This document shows positions 15,201 through 25,131 of a DNA stretch of 64,000 nt, one piece after another. The notes beneath the pieces were generated by a model. That model searched no databases, was not told the origin of the DNA, and saw nothing but the letters and a program-made list of their open reading frames with translations. Location of the stretch: positions 10,850,430 through 10,914,429 of the forward strand of contig CM026427.1 in assembly GCA_014871385.1 (NCBI GenBank). The letters run 5' to 3'. This stretch comes from Ceratodon purpureus. Its lineage: Eukaryota; Streptophyta; Bryopsida; Pseudoditrichales; Ditrichaceae. Position 1 is the first letter of the stretch, and every line of letters begins with the position of its first letter. The translations under genes and the position numbers were made by a program.

Positions 15201-15532
15201 CTGCTCATTGAGAGTCTTCCACGCCTTAGCCTCATAGCACAATTGGATGATCTCGAGCACCACCTTCCTGGTTCCAGCCACATCCGCAGCGAGACGCATT
15301 TGCTTCTCCTCATTCAACAGCGCCTCGATCTTCGCGTCCAGCTTCCCGTCCTCCTACACAAAAAAACCACCTCCCTCCCAATCAAAACCCTGACCACGAA
15401 ACCCCAACACTCCACTCCACTCCACTCCCAAACTCCCTGACCTCGCCACGGCAACCTACAAAGATCGGCTCGTACAGAAGCCAATCGAGAGGTGAATCCC
15501 AACATCCACATGAGCAAGACGGAACGTACCAT
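12247..15532 (-). CDS. RPN5: 26S proteasome lid subunit RPN5 (PSMD12)
   Basis: Non-ATPase subunit of the 19S regulatory particle lid, scaffolding the deubiquitinating module. Coding exons on the minus strand are 15530-15532, 15162-15353, 14720-14827, 14496-14600, 14263-14319, 13932-14125, 13597-13729, 13338-13450, 12912-13065, 12682-12759 and 12247-12468. They give 452 aa, the normal family length, with no frame break. Diagnostic segments are [77 protein letters not shown] and [10 protein letters not shown]. The C-terminal PCI domain contains [17 protein letters not shown] and [16 protein letters not shown]. The N-terminus is placed by splicing the lone ATG at 15530-15532 (followed at once by GTACGT) to [13 protein letters not shown], which matches the start of plant RPN5. 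A Lys-rich stretch ([13 protein letters not shown]) sits mid-protein, as in other plants. Confidence 0.97.
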
Positions 15533-17185
15533 GATGAATCGCGATGTGGGCACGCAACGTTCCTGGCGATGGCGAGACGACGGCAACAACAGCTTCGAAG
15601 TAAACCGCAAAACAATCAGACGCTTCTCTTTAAGAGAGACGAGCTTCTTGTACCAGACTCCGTCACTAACCCAATGTAAACATCATCTATATAATAGGTA
15701 CATCTTATATTCTAGAATGTTAACTATGAGTAGACAGTGTCATTTTTATGCTGTAGTAACGGTTTCATGTACTGTTCGGGTTTAAGGGGTGCAGACACAA
15801 AGCCGTCACTGTTTCCAATATCGAAGTTATGGGGGAGCTCAGTTTCAGTTGAGTTGAACTTAAGACATTTTCAACTCTTAGTTGGAAATCTTTGATTAAA
15901 TGGGGTGGAGAGAGTAAGTTACTTTGTTCATAAGGTAGAGGGTTGTATTCCCGACTGATTTTCAGGTTTGCATACTTAGACTTGTGAAAGATTTTTTTTT
16001 ATATTTTTGGATGCTCCGTAAAGCTATTGCAAAGGCATCCCCCAAAAAAATAAATTTTTGAGCATTTCTACAATTTTCTATGAATTTTTGAGTCTGAAGG
16101 CATAGAGTGACCATTGACCGTTCACTAGAGTCCTACATTCATGAGCGGTTGGATTCTGAAAATAGAACGCTTTGGCACCAACGAGAACCAATCATAAACT
16201 TTCAATTTTCCCAAGTGTGGACGTAAATAGAACCCTCTTGGTCACTTTCTCAAGTAAGGCTGGTTGGTTCATGACACCCCTTCCCCAATCAGTAGGGGTC
16301 GGGATTGCAACCCGCTGGGGAATACAACCCTCTACCTTAGGTCAAAAGTAACCTTGATTGATAATTTTATTGAAATAGAATTCCTTAAAGTGGAAGTTAA
16401 ACCTCATATTACTTAGGGTTATTCTATTCGGAAGTCAAAAGAAGCTTGACTATTCATGTGATTGGACGAGAGATCCAAGAGAGATGGAGAGACTTCACAA
16501 TTAGGGTTCCAAATGACACAAGCCGCTTTATGTATCCGCAACCCAAATTGAAGAAGTGGCGAGAAGGCATGAAAATTAGGGTTAGAAATGAGTAAAGGTT
16601 ATTGTCGCTTTATATTGGGGTTTTTTGGTTTAAACTATAAGTTGGGCAATTAAATTAAATTAATTCAATTGAAAATTTACGACGTGAGTTTGAATGAAAA
16701 CATGGAAACATTAAAACCTTAATTAAACATATATACATGCTCACTAATCATTAAACATTAGAGCCTCTTCAAACCTATAAATCTTGAAATACATTCAATT
16801 GCTATTATCAAATAATATAAGAAATTATATCATCTAAGTTTTAAATTATTGCTTGATAGAATAAATTAATTACAATTTATATTTAAATAAATAAAAATAT
16901 GGTAAAATTTGGCAAGGATTTGAAATGGATTTGAACAAATCAAATAATTTATTACAATTTTTGATATTTTTAAATTAAAAAAATACTAAAAAATTAAATT
17001 ATATGAATTTTGACATCGTCGAAGTATTATGCATAGTTTGATGTGTGACTTCCGTAAATTCAATGAAGTATATTGTAAAATTATTGAAATAATATAAAAT
17101 AATTGTATTCAGAAAATAATTGTATGGTTAAAAAATCAACAAAACATATTTGATCATTTTCAAATAGTCTGAAACTAGCTTGCCT
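15533..17185. other. RPN5 upstream region and AT-rich spacer
   Basis: The first few hundred bases are the RPN5 5' UTR and promoter side. Beyond them no gene is seen. A MITE-like element lies at 15918-16352. Confidence 0.45.
15918..16352. mobile_element. MITE-like element with inverted termini
   Basis: TAAGGTAGAGGGTTGTATTC at 15931-15950 is repeated in inverse at 16318-16339. The similarity extends outward, more weakly, to GTTACTTT (15918) and AAAGTAAC (16345-16352). The total is about 435 bp with no coding capacity. A clear target duplication was not identified. Confidence 0.78.
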
Positions 17186-18055
17186 TTAACCCCTAAAGGA
17201 CAATCATCCACATTTGGGCTTTTTTGGAATTTGGGCATGTACGTATGAATGCAATTTACATCGGGATTTTCTGAAATTTTTATTGAAGGTGGGCCGTTCG
17301 GAGATCTTCGTGTGGGTATTTTTATTTTTCAATTCCGACATCATGATCAAAAGTTATGAAGGTTTAAGTGTCAAACGCTGCTCGTAGGGCAGCTGCTGAA
17401 CCACTGTGAATGCAGCAAATTCTGCCCAAAACTGCCCAAAGCTGCCCAAAATTGCGAAAATCTGCGAAAATCTGCCCAAAGATGAAACTTTGAAATTCCA
17501 CCTAAAATTGAGATTTTGATATTTTTCAAAAATAAAAATTTCTATGTATAGAGAAGGCAGTAGAGCATGTTCCCACCGTTCGGATTTTTAATCCAAATTG
17601 TTTTCATATGCTATTTTTATTGTCAAAAAAAGGCATTTGTTTGTGAATTTCAGTATACCCCCTAGCAAAAAATGATTTTTTTGGCAACCTTCCACAACCT
17701 TTTTGAATATGATTTTTTCAATACAAATAGCTAACTCAGTCTTCTTTGACGTGCATCAAAACCGCCAAAATCCATAATGCAAAAAAAATGGTTTTTTGGG
17801 CCTTCAAAACTCTGCTGTTCCTTTTTTGCGCTGGGAAAAAAAACTTTATTTTCAACTTTGAACGTTATGATCTTGCAATTGGTGAGGAATGAGTGTGTAA
17901 GATTTGGTGGACATGTAGACATAGAAGGTAGCTACAAGATCTTATGGTTGGATGTACTAATTATGACCCCAACTTAGCAAAATCCACCTTGATTTGAAGA
18001 GGGGCTGTTTTCAGGCAGTTTTGATGAAAAATACCCTCAGAACTTTAGGGGTTAA
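17186..18055. mobile_element. TTAA-flanked non-autonomous transposon, copy A
   Basis: This 870-bp element starts TTAACCCCTAAAGGACAAT and ends CTTTAGGGGTTAA. It thus has inverted CCCCTAAAG termini, each abutting TTAA. An inverted relative lies at 19834-20750. The end sequences match (GGACAAT then GGGCTTTTT on one side, GTTC then TTTTTCA(T/C)CAAAA on the other), and an inner block matches too: TTTGACGTGCATCAAAACCG at 17746-17765 versus GGTTTTGATGCATGTCAAAG in copy B. A TTAA target site and CCC-type termini are the hallmark of piggyBac-type elements. No transposase is encoded, so class is inferred from termini only. Confidence 0.8.
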
Positions 18056-18470
18056 AATCCACCATAGATTAACTCAAATTAAATGATTAAGTTTTTGTAG
18101 TTTTTAAATTAAAATTATATTTTCAAAGAATGGAAATATAATCTCAAAATTTAGTTTTTTTAAAATGATAATGTAGATCAATTATCAATTACTTTGAAAG
18201 AAATATTGTTGTATCAAACTTTGATATATTGTTATAGCCATTAGCAATTTGAATTTGAATAGAAGACAGTCAAGAAATTTTAGTGCTAGTGGAAGAGCCA
18301 CCACATATGCTTAAATGAAATGACCAAAAAAATCTATGGTTATAATACATAATAGAAATTGCAATCTCATTCGCTAAGATATAAGCCTTTTGTCTTTAAA
18401 TTATTTAGATGCTATGATATCATTATCTAAACTTAGTAAAAAGTATAGTAGAATAAAATTATAAGTTTTA

Positions 18471-18526
18471 TATATATATGAAGAAGGATGAAATAATATA
18501 GTATTTCATCCTTCTTCATATATATA
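18471..18526. repeat. Perfect hairpin, 25-bp arms
   Basis: Arm 18471-18495 (contains GAAGAAGGATGAAATA) is exactly complementary to arm 18502-18526 (TATTTCATCCTTCTTC...), with a 6-nt loop. A perfect match in otherwise decayed AT-rich DNA suggests a recent origin. Confidence 0.95.
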
Positions 18527-19189
18527 CTATATTATTTAACAATAGTTTTTGTTAAACCGATACTTGTTTGTATCTAGCATTGAAATATGTTGTAATATGT
18601 CTAAATGCTTATTACCTTAGAACAACTTATTCCTAGTGTTTTTGGAGCCAAAACTGTCAAAAACATAACCTTATTGATAGAAACCCACTGATTTCTATAC
18701 AAATTGCGAGATTCTAACGTTTGAAGTTACTATAAAAGTTTTTTTAGACACTGCCCCCGTGAGTATACCATAGTTTTGATGCCCAAAAAGTACACTTTGC
18801 AAACACATTTCATTTATTGATCATCAATAAGTCATCAATTCCTTTAGGTATGGAAGTTAGGTGTAAGCTTGCAAAATTTAAGCCTCATATAGGCTTGGAA
18901 AGGCAAACAAATCGTTGATTTTGTGAAAGGGGGTGTGCTGAAATTGCCTTATGTTCTCCAAATTTAAAACTACTTAAAGGCTAGTCTAAAAAGTTCCAAT
19001 CGGAAGTCCAATTAGTAAATATGTTGAAGTCAATGGGTAAAAGAACCACAAAAAATTTCAATGCAATTGGAGTAGATCTCAAGTTTCTAGATTTTTTCAA
19101 AGTGTAAATTGTATATTTACCTTATATTTCAAAGGGCAGTTTTGGTGAAAGGAGGTCTTGTGGATGGACCCCCTACCACGTCATAAATA

Positions 19190-19400
19190 CTGGATGAAAT
19201 TTATGAAATTTGGATGAAAAATGAATCTAGGATGAAATATTTTATATAGATGAAAAAAGGATATTAGATGTAAAATAACCTATGGATGATAATTGTCATT
19301 TGGATGAAACAATCAACAACTTTTTTAGACGGAAATGGTTGGTTAGATGAAAAATTTCTATTCGATGATAACCATCATAAATGTATATGGATGAAAAAAT
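19190..19400. repeat. Degenerate GGATGAAA-type tandem repeat
   Basis: TGGATGAAA, AGGATGAAA, TAGATGAAA and TGGATGATAA recur every 15-30 bp across this stretch. On the other strand the same core (ATCCATTTTGAA) is seen in the regular array at 24708-24867, so both may come from one repeat family. Confidence 0.7.
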
Positions 19401-19833
19401 ATTGGGCCCGTTATTTTGCAAGTGCCTATCCTTTGAAAATTTGTCTTGTCACTTTTTGCCATGTTGAATGACGGTCAACTTGGGCAGAAATCGAGAGATT
19501 TCCATTGGTTGTTGGCTGCCCGGATTTAAAGTAGATTCTTTTAAAATTCATAACTTTTGCATCGCAACTCCAAATGCTTTGAAATTTGCGCCATTGGAAA
19601 GTTATCGTTGAGATCTAGATGGTGTAAAACTTTTAGAAAATAAAAGAATTTTGAACCCAAGAATGGCCTGCCTGGAAGTATTGCGACCCGAATCAAGTCT
19701 CAAGAGCCTTTAAGTGTTAAACATCAAAAGAATTAAGTAGCAAGTAAATCTACACTATTTCCTTGTAAAGAGCTTAGAAAATAATCTCTTCTATTTTGAG
19801 TTGGTAATAATGTAGTTAAAGTTAACTCAACAA

Positions 19834-20750
19834 TTAACCCCTAAAGTTCATTGACTATGTTTCACCAAAAAACGCTCCAAAATTGCCATTTCTGATGTAC
19901 AAAGCATGAATGACTAAAAAATCATTTTTTTCAAATTCTAATCGTCAGATATTCAACTAGATTATTTTGATAGAGAGCTCAAAAAATTTCAATATAATCG
20001 ACTATAGAGATTAGAAGATTATAGCAATTGAAATTTGAAAACAAACTTTTTTGACAAGATTTTTGACTAGGTTGACACACTCTAATTCTTTTTTTGTTAG
20101 GGTTTTTGCATTATAGGTTGTAGAGGTTTTGATGCATGTCAAAGAAGACTAAGTTGGCTAATTGTATAAAAAACTTACTCTCAAAGTCAAGTGTAGCATG
20201 TTGAAAACAATATTTTTATTATGTTGAATACACAAGAATGCTAAATCTTATTTCTTTCTTAGAAATTCCATTATGTAATAAAGTCCCAATCCAAATGGTC
20301 AAAGTAAAGATTGATGTCCATCATGTCACTAAATAAAAGAGAAAATCTAAAATAATACTTTTTAAAGCTTTTATGAAGGAAAGAAGAAGTTTTTTTAGTA
20401 CATTGGCCGAAACGGTGAGAAAACTTTGATATTTTGTGGAGTAAACATTATACACTCAAAGTTGTTTTTTTTGGAAACCTCAAAGATGACATCATGAATT
20501 ATTTATAGAAATATTCTAATTTATATTTTTAGCATGGCTGCTCAAATTGCCCATCGAGCAGCTTTTTCCACTTTGGGTTCTATAACTTTTTTTGTAAATG
20601 TCCAATTGAAAGAAAAATTAGATTCCCTCAAAGTTCTTATTAAAACCTATATCCACATAAGTTCAAAAAATCTTGACTTCAATTGAAATCTCAGGTATAT
20701 GACCAAATTCTAAAAAGCCCATTCTAAGACTATTGTCCTTTAGAGGTTAA
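19834..20750. mobile_element. TTAA-flanked non-autonomous transposon, copy B (inverted)
   Basis: This 917-bp element starts TTAACCCCTAAAGTTC and ends GTCCTTTAGAGGTTAA. It is the reverse-orientation relative of copy A at 17186-18055, shown by both ends and an inner block around 20105-20165. Its last TTAA (20747-20750) is also the first TTAA of the larger element at 20747-23722, so the two insertions share a target site. No coding capacity is seen. Confidence 0.8.
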
Positions 20751-23722
20751 CCCCTTTAGGATGTTGCAGCCCCATATGGGCTGCGGCTTGTTGTATTCAG
20801 TAGTTTAAGGGCACTTATTCATTGTATTTGCATGTTGGTGCCAAAGAGAAATTGTGGGCACTTGGGTGAGGATCATGAATGAATTTTTTTTTTAAAATAA
20901 AAAAATCAAACGCGCCCTGTGGACAGCCTCAAATGTCGTATTCTACGTATTCCCTGTGATACACAGTGAACAGTCCCCCTGAATCTACGCATCGGATCTC
21001 CTGACACTTCGTATTCCAATCCTGGGAAAATGACCTGTCCGACAGGTGACAAAGCGGTTAGCCTACTCTAGGCTCTCGCAGCAGGGAGCATTGGATCCAA
21101 CATCTCTTCCCTCCCTCGGCTTCAAGAGTGTGCTTTCGGGTTCAGGGAAGGGAGCTCTCAAATCGATGGGGCTGATTCTTGAAATGACGGTAGGGAGTTC
21201 TGATTGCTAGCAGTGGCGGTGATCGCCTCTTCAATGAGGGAATTGAATTGCTTTTGAGTCTCGAGTGTGCGACGATGGCACAGAAATCCGCGTGGGGGTT
21301 GGTGATCGAGGGAGGCTTCAGAGTATTGCCTGGACGCTGGTTGCTCTCCTGTTGTTTGATGGAGAATGCAGAGGCGCTCATGGTGGGTTTGTTGTGAGTT
21401 GGGTTGTTTTTGGAAGTATGGATGTGAGCATGGAGACTCCGCCATGGCCTGTGCTGAGCCAGGAGGCGGTCTCGAAGCTGGCTTCGGGGGTTCATTCTAC
21501 GTTTGTGAGATGGACTGCGTTGCAGCTCGCCGTGGAGAATGAGTGGGGCGGGAGAAGCTCCAGCCAGAAGGCGGCGCAGCTGGAGAACGATGTGCTTGGG
21601 TGGTTTGTTCACTCGAAAGGTGCCATCTCCGTGCTTTGCAGCTTTGGTTTTGTGGAGTGCTTTGATAGAGTCGATGGTTTAGTGTTCTGATGGAGTCGAT
21701 GGTGGGTTTGTTTTGAGGAATTGACAAGTTTTGGAGAATCCTTGAGCAGGGTTTAGGGTTGAAGGTTTTAGGGTTTCGGGGGTTTGATGATAGTTACAGA
21801 TATTCGACCGAGTGATGAGGACGCTTGAATCGATTTTCTCTTGTTCGTGATTCTCGATTGCTTATTTACATCCACTTTAAAGCATGCGGGGATCATAAAT
21901 ACCTGTTCTCTTTGGTGAATTCAGCGAGACGGTACATTGATGAACTGGAGGAGAGCGTGATATCTATGAGCATTGACGGCACTGGAGAAGAAGGGTGGAG
22001 TACTGTGAGCCCCTCGCAACCTGATCTGGAATTCAATTTCGAGAACACTGAGGTCCAGAAGCAGAAAGGATCAGCCAAGGGAAACGGATCATTGCGGTCA
22101 TGGAGTCGAGACTGGTGGCGTAAACAAGAGAAAGACGATGGAAACCGCAGCCAACACGTGCAAGACTCGGACACGAAGAGCATTAGGAGCATACTAGAGC
22201 TCGAACGAAGTGAAGAGCTCGCCATGGAGGGCGAAACACGCCGACACAAGCACCGGTCCGACCTTCGAAGGCAGAGATCGAAAAGCTCAGGTTGGATTGG
22301 CGCCATCGTGGGAGACTTGAGCAAGGAGATGAAGAAGAAGGCGCCTGCGAAACAGGATAAGCTCAAGGGACGAGAGTGGTGGCGTGAAGAATACTGCGAG
22401 GAGCTCAGCAACAAGAGTCGGGAGTTTAAGAAAGGCTCCATCGCTATGATTGAGCAATTCAACGTGCAAACTGAGGATGATAGTTTACAGGAGGTATTTT
22501 GCTTCAGCTTTTGTAGGTAGTTCGTTGTCGAGGCAAGGGTTTTGGGGCTTAATTGGGATCTGTGTTTTTTTTTTGAAACTTTCATGTAAGTTGCGTTTGC
22601 CTGGTTTTTTCATACTGGACTAGGATCAGACTTTGGCTCCTTCTGTTGTTGACAGTTTGCAATTTTTTTGAAACTTCTTGTTAGCGGCTTGAGGCATTGT
22701 TGTTGAATTGTAAGAACCCTGTGTAGGTTTATCAGTGTTACCATTGGCACTTGGGTTCCTGATTGGGCTGGGGGTTTTGCTTGGTAGATTCTGTGTGTAA
22801 TTGCAAGTTTATTGCTGGACTTCACAGTTTTCTTGGAGTTTTGTTCGACTAGGAGGTGCTCTACTTCTTGCATCGCCGTCTCAATCACGTTTTCCGGTTT
22901 TGCGAAGTTTGTAGCTTTGCCACTCGGCTGGGTTTGGGGTATGTGAGTGAAAAGTGGGGATTTTGAGAAGTTGCTGTCTGTAGCATTGATAGGTTATTGG
23001 TGAATGGATTGTTTATTTAGTTCTTGAGTTTTCACATTGCAGGGTTCTTCTGTGGAAATTGTTCATATTCCCCTGTTTTCATAGCTGTTCAGTGATCTTA
23101 GAAGCTGCTGATTGTTGAAAGTACAGTGCATTTGCCTTTATAGGCCGGGAGTTCTCTCACTGCATGAAGTTCGTATCTATGGCAAAGGACTTGTATTAGT
23201 CAGTTTCATTTTCTGAGTTGCTGATCTATGTTTGTAACCGCTCCATGCCGCAGTCTCGGGGCTGAGGCAGTTGGTCGCCATTGTCTTGTGACATCCAACA
23301 CCTCACACCCCATTGGCCCCCAGTTTTTCCAGTCACCTACCACATTGGCAGTGACCGGACTTACAGGTCACCAACTGCCCCCCAAAACCGGCTAAAAAAA
23401 GTAACCCTGACACTCAATCTCTGGATCAGACCAATAATTGTACTTTGAACACCTGTCCAATACTTCTCTTCCTCTACAGATACTGATTTTAGAGCACATG
23501 ACACCCCCTCTTACTTGGAATTTTCTCTAAAATTATCTACATATTAGATTCTTAATTAAATTTGATATTTCTCTTCCACACTTCACCCTCTATGTCTCAA
23601 AAAAAAATCACTTCAAAACTCAATCACCCAAGTGCTCAAATTCACTGTTGTATGCAAACTTTGCCAAAAAATACAGCATGTACAGTTTCTGGGTTTGACA
23701 CCCAACATCCTAAAGGGGTTAA
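20747..23722. mobile_element. Putative 2.98-kb TTAA-flanked element carrying gene fragments
   Basis: TTAACCCCTTTAGGATGTTG at 20747-20766 is repeated perfectly, inverted, at 23703-23722. Both copies have TTAA outermost and CCCC just inside, as in the two smaller elements alongside. A near-palindrome (GCAGCCCCATATGGGCTGC) follows the left terminus. Inside are the chimeric TSR2/kinase-like exons at 21418-22493 and about 1.2 kb of non-coding DNA. No transposase is present. The alternative is two separate solo termini that happen to flank a gene. Confidence 0.62.
21418..22493 (+). pseudogene. Chimeric TSR2 / receptor-kinase-like gene fragment
   Basis: Exon 1 (21418-21619) encodes MDVSMETPPWPVLSQEAV, then WTALQLAVENEWGG and AAQLENDVLGWFVHSK. 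This is the WGG domain of the pre-rRNA-processing factor TSR2, a chaperone for ribosomal protein eS26. It is spliced in phase (G|CG) to exon 2 (21925-22493), which opens ARRYIDELEE and ends FNVQTEDDSLQE. Both ends fit the next part of TSR2. Between them lie about 165 residues unrelated to TSR2, with SRDWWRKQEK, SSGWIGAIVGDLSKEMKKK and GREWWREEYCEEL. These resemble the basic, Trp-rich insert of the plant receptor-like kinase group around At4g25390. An in-frame donor (GAG|GTATTT) ends exon 2, but no exon for the TSR2 C-terminus was found before 23722. The frame is open, so it could be expressed; I favour a captured, truncated fragment. Confidence 0.68.
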
Positions 23723-24094
23723 GAAGGCATAGTTGAATGAAGTGGTATAATAATTAGTTACAATGTGGAGGACCATAGTAGAGAGATTCTTATTCTTAAA
23801 GAGACTAAATGAATAGCTGTATATATAGAACTATTTATACTAAGAACTACTATAATTATATATTGAAGCAAGTACTTGAAGATTTTGTTTAAAAAAATAT
23901 GAAAATATAATTTACATTGATTTTAAATAGTCTTCAAGTCCAAGATGTTTTCATATAGAGGTTGCAAATATTTGAAAAGGTTGTCAGTTAAATCATTTTA
24001 AAAGCCTATATAAGAATAATACGCATAAAAAATACAATTTTTGGAACTCACAGTATAAAATGATGGTAATTGGGTTACCTTGGAACATATACAC

Positions 24095-24570
24095 AACAAC
24101 AAGATTTTCGAAACCACATTCTTAGAGCTATTTATGCATATTATTTTCAAATTACCCATGATGGCTCTAAAATTATAGAAACAATGAGTTTCTCAAATTA
24201 TAAATGTATAAAATATGCTACTTGAAGATAGCTAAAAAATTCTATTAAAGGTTCAAGTATAAGAAGATTAAAGTTATGGATTACAATAGAGTGTTACTAG
24301 AAGTTATTCATTTAGTCATTCTTCAAATAGTTTTTTTTGGCACATAATCACTCAAGTTTATCAAATTCAGTAACCTTGCATTGCAATGAAATCATATTTC
24401 ATTGAGAAAAATAACTTAATAAGTAGCTGATGGAAATAGCTCAACCAAGATAAATAAGTTTCAAATTTGGACCCTCAAGTCTGTTCCAAAGAGTAGCATC
24501 CAGAGAGTCCCCGCCGATACGCCACACCTTTGTTGTAAATAACCAGCATGATGCAGGTTTGGCTATTAAT
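24095..24570. repeat. Duplicated segment with HET-gene 3' remnant (left copy)
   Basis: 24095-24360 matches 27464-27735 with scattered differences (for example CTATTTATGCATATTATTTT in both). 24371-24570 matches 28350-28546, which holds the last about 40 codons of the HET gene and its 3' flank. The HET-derived piece here is frame-broken and ends near 24570. In the right-hand copy the two halves are separated by about 610 bp. Confidence 0.9.
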
Positions 24571-24707
24571 TGTATTTTATAAAAATGAGGAGGTTTAAAT
24601 TGTTAACAATCCAATGCCAAAGGGGAGCCAAATTCTTAAACATCAGTGTCCTCATGTTTATCATGTATGTACTTTCTATTGCTGATTGTTGAAGGTAGAC
24701 TTACAAC

Positions 24708-24867
24708 ATCCATTTTGAAACTTTTTTACCATCCATTTGAAGCCTTATTATCATCCATTTTGAAGTCCTTCCATCATCCATTTTGAAGTCTTTTAATCAT
24801 CCATTTAGTAGTCTTTGAATTATCCATTTTGAAGTCTTTTAATTATCCACTTTTACATTTTCACATT
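24708..24867. repeat. 23-bp minisatellite, seven units
   Basis: ATCCATTT begins near 24708, 24731, 24753, 24776, 24799, 24822 and 24845, a 22-23-bp period. The consensus is ATCCATTTTGAAGTCTTTTA plus ATC. It lies between the HET remnant and the SYF1 retrocopy. Confidence 0.95.
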
Positions 24868-25131
24868 CAATCATGGATGAAGGGGTTACTTTTCACTGAA
24901 GCAAAGTAAAATATTATCAACAAATAATGACTAGTTGTTCTAGAATACTTCTAATGAAAGATTATTTTACTTTTTTCCCACTCCATCTCCATTTGTATAT
25001 ATATTCCATATTCTTATCATTTTTCTTCTATCATCTTATCATTTTCTCACACTCACACCTCTACTTTTACTCTTACTTTAATGACATCATTATAAAGCAT
25101 TTCTAAAGTCTTCATCAAAGCTTTCAATTGA

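Larger units (their letters stand above)
18056..19833. other. AT-rich DNA between transposon copies A and B
   Basis: No gene is seen. It contains the perfect hairpin at 18471-18526 and the GGATGAAA-type repeat at 19190-19400. A GCAGTTTTGGTGAAA motif near 19136 resembles the inner side of the copy A end, so further decayed relatives may lie here. Confidence 0.4.
23723..25131. other. Spacer upstream of the SYF1 retrocopy
   Basis: AT-rich DNA that includes the 24095-24570 duplication copy and the 23-bp array at 24708-24867. A TATATATATTCC run near 25006 and a TC-rich stretch (25030-25080) precede the SYF1 frame and could serve as a promoter; this is inference only. Confidence 0.4.

Noticed and set aside
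21893..22585. 230-codon minus-strand frame
   Set aside because: It is opposite the TSR2/kinase-like exon and consists of Ser/Leu-rich antisense sequence with no domain.
22610..22888. Minus frame of 92 codons as a possible gene or TSR2 C-terminus
   Set aside because: No similarity to TSR2 or any family; wrong strand for continuing the 21418-22493 exons.
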